64,000 bases of DNA from positions 11,823,501-11,887,500 of the forward strand of contig CM059582.1 of NCBI GenBank assembly GCA_030407085.1, written 5' to 3'. A program made the translations under genes and the position numbers. Numbering within the stretch: position 1 is the first letter of the stretch; each line of letters opens with the position of its first letter. The stretch comes from Trichopria drosophilae (lineage: Eukaryota > Arthropoda > Insecta > Hymenoptera > Diapriidae). Under the pieces are notes generated by a model. The model worked only from the letters and a program-made list of their open reading frames with translations, was not told the origin of the DNA and ran no database searches. Below are positions 58,959 through 64,000 of the stretch, piece after piece.

Positions 58959-61430
58959 TTTTCAATCAATCGCTCTTTCTTCGTTAAAGTTGATGAAAAA
59001 TCATTGTAATAATTATTTCTTTTTTATTTATTTACTTTTTATAGATACATTTAACTGTTTGAGGAAAGAGTGGGGGAAAGCATTTCCACAATTGCAGCCC
59101 ATTTCTTATAAACATATTACAATTCGATAAAGCGCTTGTACTAATCACGTATTTTCAAACTTTTTTAAAATAATTTTATTGCTTTTGGAGATTCCTAAAC
59201 TAACCATAATAAGAATTAATAAATTGAAAATATTATAAGAGGTATATTTAAAAGAATCCGATTGGAAAGAACATAATATAATTTTAATAATTTTGCAATT
59301 AATAATTGCATATTGCGTTTAATAATTTGACAGATATTAACGTTATGATTTCTACAATTATGTAAATAATTATTTTAACCTTTACTTTAAAATCATCATA
59401 AATCAAATAAGTGTGTTGAAATTTTGTCAAACTAATAAAAAATGATGACATTAATTAACAATTAAAAGAACAACAATTACATTGAAAGACAGTAAACAAC
59501 ATTTATAGCATTATTAATATTATTTCACTATTTTTCATTCAAAATAATTTGAAAAGTTCATTAGAGAATAAAAAAAAGTCCAACTCAAAAAACACATCAA
59601 CGCTTTTTCATTATATCATCTCAATATTTTTATATTCGATGATTATAAAAATTTGCACATCATATTCAGGTTTTTCTACTCTGAAGAAAAATTAATCCCA
59701 GTACTCAAAATGCATTTTGTTGGAATTCTAACGATTAATTACGACCGATATAGCATATAGTTAAAAGAAAGATAGTTGACTCAACTGTATGTAAAATTAC
59801 TAACTTATCGGTGTAATTGATATTAATAGTTTCTTCGACGTTGTTTTCCTATTTCCAATCAAGTATGATAAAAATATAAAATACTTTTCGATATTTAACA
59901 GAAGGCTTTTCTATTTTCTTATATAGCTAGAAAAATATCTCTTTGAAAACGACGATATAAAAATATTGAATTTTTACTAAATTGTCAGAGAATAATTTTG
60001 AAATTTTCTATAAATACTATCCAAAGAAACAGTAATTTTTTTGTTTTAAGAACTATTTAGGATTTTTCAAAAAATAAAATATAAAATATGACGTAATTAA
60101 ATTTGTAATAGAATTTTTTATTAATTATTTGTTTTGCTTAATTTTCAGATAATAACACAAAATAAAAAATTATGGTCTGTATTATTTGAGACTTATCAGA
60201 CTTTTTTGACGATGAATCTGAATTGGTAATCGGTTTAATTAAAAAATTGTCATTAAATGGCACTACAGAATTTGTGAAATATCATTTTAATGTGTACAAA
60301 AAAATTTGAAATCAAATTTTTCTGACCCCGAAGTACATCTTCTTTAATTTTGGAATTCATTAATTTGAATTAATAATTGTTACTTAGTCAGTTAAGATAC
60401 TAAATCATTATTGTCATTGTAATTTTATTGTAACATTGCTGCAGGGGGTTTTTAACCCATGGCTAAAAAATCAGTAATCTAACCTAATCTAATCCAATTA
60501 GACATTTTTTTAGTTCCAGTAATCATACCAGTTGGGAAAATCTCCAGAATTAACCAAAAGTCATTAATATGCAAACATTAAAATTTTTCACGATTTTTGT
60601 AATTTGGTAAAAACATTTTCCTGCATTTCTTTGCGACTTTTAGCTACTTTTTGACTAATTAAAACGTAATACCCTCTCTATTACATTACGACTTCTTTTA
60701 TTTACTTAAGTAATATTTAGTTAATACAACATAGACTAAGTCAGCTGAACGAAATGTAGTTAGTACTAAAAATTATTAAAGAAATAAATAATAAGTATTT
60801 AGTTTGACGATATCCAAAAAAGTAACAATTTTGTAAATAACAACGAACATAAAAAGAAAATATTTTGTATACTTAACGATCTTTCATTCTGTGCTCAACT
60901 TTACTTAAATGGATTATATTTTTTTATTTCCGGGTTTTTAAACACTAACGTTTACTTAACAGTTAGCCTTTTGAATAATTTGCCTAATCGATTAAATAAT
61001 TACTTAGGGAAAAGCCTACTACTGCATTTAACTTTGACCTAACGAGCGTTTGCCGACATCAAGTACACCTAACGAATCTTGTTATAGGAAACTCGGTTTC
61101 TGATTCACTTTGGAACGCGTGCATCTGTTGAAGCGGAAGGTCGATTTGAAATTTTAGTAACTGCATTAGAATTTCAAAATCAAATCAAGAACATTTGCTC
61201 AAACCTCGCAAACCTCATAAAGTTACACATCGATATAAATATTTCATCATCATAGCAACTGCATTGCTAATTTTAATTCAACTAGAAAATTGGGTTCATT
61301 TCTCAAAAAGGACCCATAACAAAATGTTCAAAGACAATTTTTTATAAAAAGAAAATCTTTTAGCATACGAGTTAAGAAAAATTAACTTCACGCAAAAAAT
61401 ACTTAAAAGAAAAAATAATCGTGCAGTATA
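58959..61430. other. AT-rich non-coding stretch, nothing recognised
   Basis: No ORF, exon, RNA gene or clear inverted repeat was seen over 2.4 kb. It may be a Met intron or intergenic. Confidence 0.5.
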
Positions 61431-61436
61431 GTCCCG

Positions 61437-61625
61437 GTATAATTCCGTCCCAGCACGTCTCTTTTTCCCCCACCTTGCGGGCTGGGGCCTACAAAAAGGG
61501 CCTGTTGTGACGTCACGAACATAACGCGACTGAGGGAAGTGGGAGAACCAACGCTCTCCTTCTTTTGGCAAATATAACGAGACGGTGGGTGAAAGCAAGG
61601 AACCGAGTGGGTAAATATACAAGGA
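61437..61625. other. GC-rich patch with TGACGTCA palindrome
   Basis: About 190 bp of much higher GC than its surroundings, with CCCCCACCTTGCGGGCTGGG, a full CRE palindrome TGACGTCA (about 61508-61515) and purine-rich GAGTGGG ends. The open - frame across it looks like chance. A promoter or a repeat fragment are both possible. Confidence 0.35.
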
Positions 61626-62670
61626 CTCTACTATAAATCAAACCTAACCTAACTTAATATAACACTCTAATAATGTTGACGACGCAAAATATTTCAAAAG
61701 CAGAAAAACAATAAACCAGTTTCGATAAAATATATTGTTTCTTAAAGTTTATAAAAGTTTAGTTAAATAAAAAAGTCTTTTTGGTACACAATTTGTTGAT
61801 ACAAGTTTTTATTCAAACTTTTTTAGGTTAAGATCAACTGTAAAATGTTTACTTCTAGTTTTTAAAGCAAGTTCTTTTTTTTCAAGTTTTTGATAAAATT
61901 TGTTTACCACAATAATATCAAGTATCTTTGAAATATTTTCAGAAGAAAAACCGATGGAAAAATTACAAAGATATAATTTACTATTAAAAGCATTTAAACA
62001 TTTTCTTAAACTCTACGTTAAAATAAACTTTTTATACCACCGTTTTTATATTATTTTTTGAAATTTTTACGAAAAAAACTTTGAATTCTTACAATACAGT
62101 GCTAAATAATGTTCCCTAATACATGGTTCTGTATAAAATAAGTACTTTAATCCACGTCAAATTGATACTAGCCGTTTCATGTACTACCTACACGACTTCA
62201 TACACGGAAATGAAATCCTCCCACGATGACAGTGACAAAAGATAAACATCGATTGCTAACAAATAATTAAATCCAACAGCCAGCATATATTTGAATCCAT
62301 AATAATATCGATAGCAAATTTAATATTTTTTACGAACTCGAATCCTTATAATTTGCACTAAAAAATACTGATTTCACCAAATTTTTAAAAATTAATTTCA
62401 GATACAGACACACGTGTTATCGCAAAGAATACAATGACATAAAGTCATTGAACTTAGGTCTTAAATACCGGAATAACGCTTTTGTTGTGGTTTAATTATG
62501 CTGTTAATCATTCCTGATCTTTTGTATTGTCTTTCTTCAACATTGTTTTGACAACAAATTTTGCAGTTTTCTTTACTTTACATTCCTTCTTTCTGTAAAA
62601 AAATGTTTGCGAAATGATTCTTACAGTTTTGTTTATCACCTTTATAATATTTTTCCATTTAAATTAATAT

Positions 62671-62889
62671 TATTAATTTATTTATTTATTTATTTATTTA
62701 TTATTAATAAACGGACAATAAGTCCTTACAAAACAGAACATAAATTATACAAAAATAATACAAAATACGGTTAGTAAAAAATACAAATATACATAAATAG
62801 TCCTTACAAAAAATAAAATTAACTATACAAAATAATACAAAATACGCAATATAAACAGTATAAATAGACACACACACACACACACACAC
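62671..62889. repeat. Simple repeats: (TTTA)n, short duplication, (CA)n
   Basis: TTTATTTATTTATTTATTTA near 62680-62704; a duplicated block AGTCCTTACAAAA ... ATAATACAAAATACG (62719 and about 62801); then about ten CA units ending 62889. Confidence 0.8.
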
Positions 62890-63131
62890 ATACACTATTG
62901 AAGTTACATCGCAAAAATACACATAAGTTGAGAAACATATGGGTCATTCCATGCAAAATCCACAATCAAAATTTTTTTTTTCAAAGGAATATTTTCCCTC
63001 TCGCTTTATTTATTAATAATGGTACGATATAAAAATTTGGTACGTTTGTTTATAAATATATATTTTTTTTTTTCAAATGTGTTGAACAAATTATTATTCT
63101 TTGCAATACTAATCATACTCTGTATATTCTT

Positions 63132-63850
63132 TATTAATGTGGTAGACCCCAGAATATCATATTTGGGGAAAAATATTTAATAACGTTTCCAAGAATTTAA
63201 TTTTCATTAATAATATTGTTAAAAAGTGAAAGTATTATTCTTCTTGAAAAAAAAAATTGAATTGTGCAAAAATAATTTGTTACGCCACTTTTGTTATTGA
63301 TTCAAATTTTTTCTTCTCCACTATTAAGAATTGTTTAAAAATTAATGGATTTTAACGAATGACGGCTTATTTTTTCGAGAAAAAGATTCTCTTTAATTTT
63401 ACCGCATAATTTTTTGTCTGATCACGAAAATTATACAAAATTCGTTAAAAGTAATAGTTTTTTTTTTAAATAAATAGAGATAATATATCATTGGCTTCGG
63501 AAATTTCAAAATACCTACGGTAAAGTTGTAGAGAATCTACTATTTATTTTGAAAAAAACTATTACTTTTAACGAATTTTGAAAGAAAAGAGAGTATTTTT
63601 CTCGAAAAAATAAGCTGTGATTCGTTAAAATCTGTTCATTTTTTAAAAATTCTTAACAGTGGAGAAAAAAAAATTTGAAAAAATAACAAAAGTGGCTTAA
63701 GAAATTATTTTTGCACATTTAAATTTTTGTTTCAAGAAGAATAATGCTTTCACTTTTCAATAATATTATTAATAATGAAAATTAAATTCTTGGAAACGTT
63801 ATTAAATATTTTTCGCCAACATATGATACTCTGGGGTCTAACTACCTTAA
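63132..63850. repeat. Large foldback element, 0.72 kb
   Basis: Arms 63132-63477 and 63539-63850 are reverse complements over more than 300 bp with a spacer of about 60 bp. Shared landmarks: GGTAGACCCCAGAATATCAT, ATTTAATAACGTTTCCAAGA, AAAGTGAAAGTATTATTCTT, CGAGAAAAAGATTCTCTTTA and ATTCGTTAAAAGTAATAGTT. No coding capacity was recognised. Confidence 0.88.
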
Positions 63851-64000
63851 TTGGATCAATAACATTGAAACATTTCAAATTTATTTTGGTGCACATTCAT
63901 TCTTTATGGATTGAGAATGGAGCCACTCTAGTGAAAGAATGTATTCTTACTATTTAATTATTACATAAAGAGTGCGTTTTTAGTAATTCAGGGTAAGAAT

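Noticed and set aside
61296..61622. 108-codon ORF on -
   Set aside because: It crosses a GC-rich non-coding patch and AT-rich flanks with no motif; a bHLH signature for the missing Met exon was looked for here and not found.

Overview
This window is AT-rich nuclear DNA from an animal, almost certainly an insect. It has GT/AG introns, arthropod-type protein sequences, short interstitial runs of the insect telomere motif (CCTAA/TTAGG), and a dense background of foldback and MITE-like repeats. The order cannot be fixed from the sequence; Hymenoptera is only a guess. I built three multi-exon genes by hand from splice sites and protein similarity. In each the reading phases close exactly across all exons.

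Layout. (1) About 4.25-17.23 kb, + strand: the last ten coding exons (464 codons plus stop) of tryptophan hydroxylase (Trh), the rate-limiting enzyme of serotonin synthesis. The 5' exons lie outside the window or were not found. Upstream, at 287-640, is a retrotransposon gag-like ORF. (2) 17.2-21.5 kb: Trh 3' UTR, then a ~900 bp pure CTTTGT hexanucleotide array, a GA tract and a CpG-rich promoter-like segment. (3) 21.69-44.39 kb, + strand: a complete nine-exon JNK-interacting protein 1 gene (JIP1, Drosophila Aplip1), predicted 554 aa, with SH3 and PTB domains and the kinesin-binding C-terminus. Its two large introns hold most of the repeats: several long inverted-repeat elements, telomere-like repeats, a 2 kb CCAAAC/GTTTGG satellite with a ~451 bp higher-order period, and a 4.2 kb element with ~250 bp terminal inverted repeats. 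That element carries a broken, rearranged copy of an uncharacterised multi-copy animal protein. (4) 57.09-49.74 kb, - strand: ten 3' coding exons (716 codons plus stop) of the bHLH-PAS juvenile hormone receptor Methoprene-tolerant (Met), tail to tail with JIP1. The bHLH exon is not in view; a possible PAS-A exon lies near 58.8 kb. (5) 57.5-64 kb: no convincing gene apart from that candidate exon; MITEs, microsatellites, a GC-rich patch and another foldback element.

The three genes act in different processes: serotonin synthesis, JNK/kinesin cargo scaffolding, and juvenile hormone reception. Nothing in the sequence shows joint regulation. The most novel item is the 4.2 kb TIR element, because it links an uncharacterised protein family to transposon-like ends. 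The number of large foldback elements inside gene introns is the other notable feature. All functional statements are inference from sequence recognition; no searches were run.
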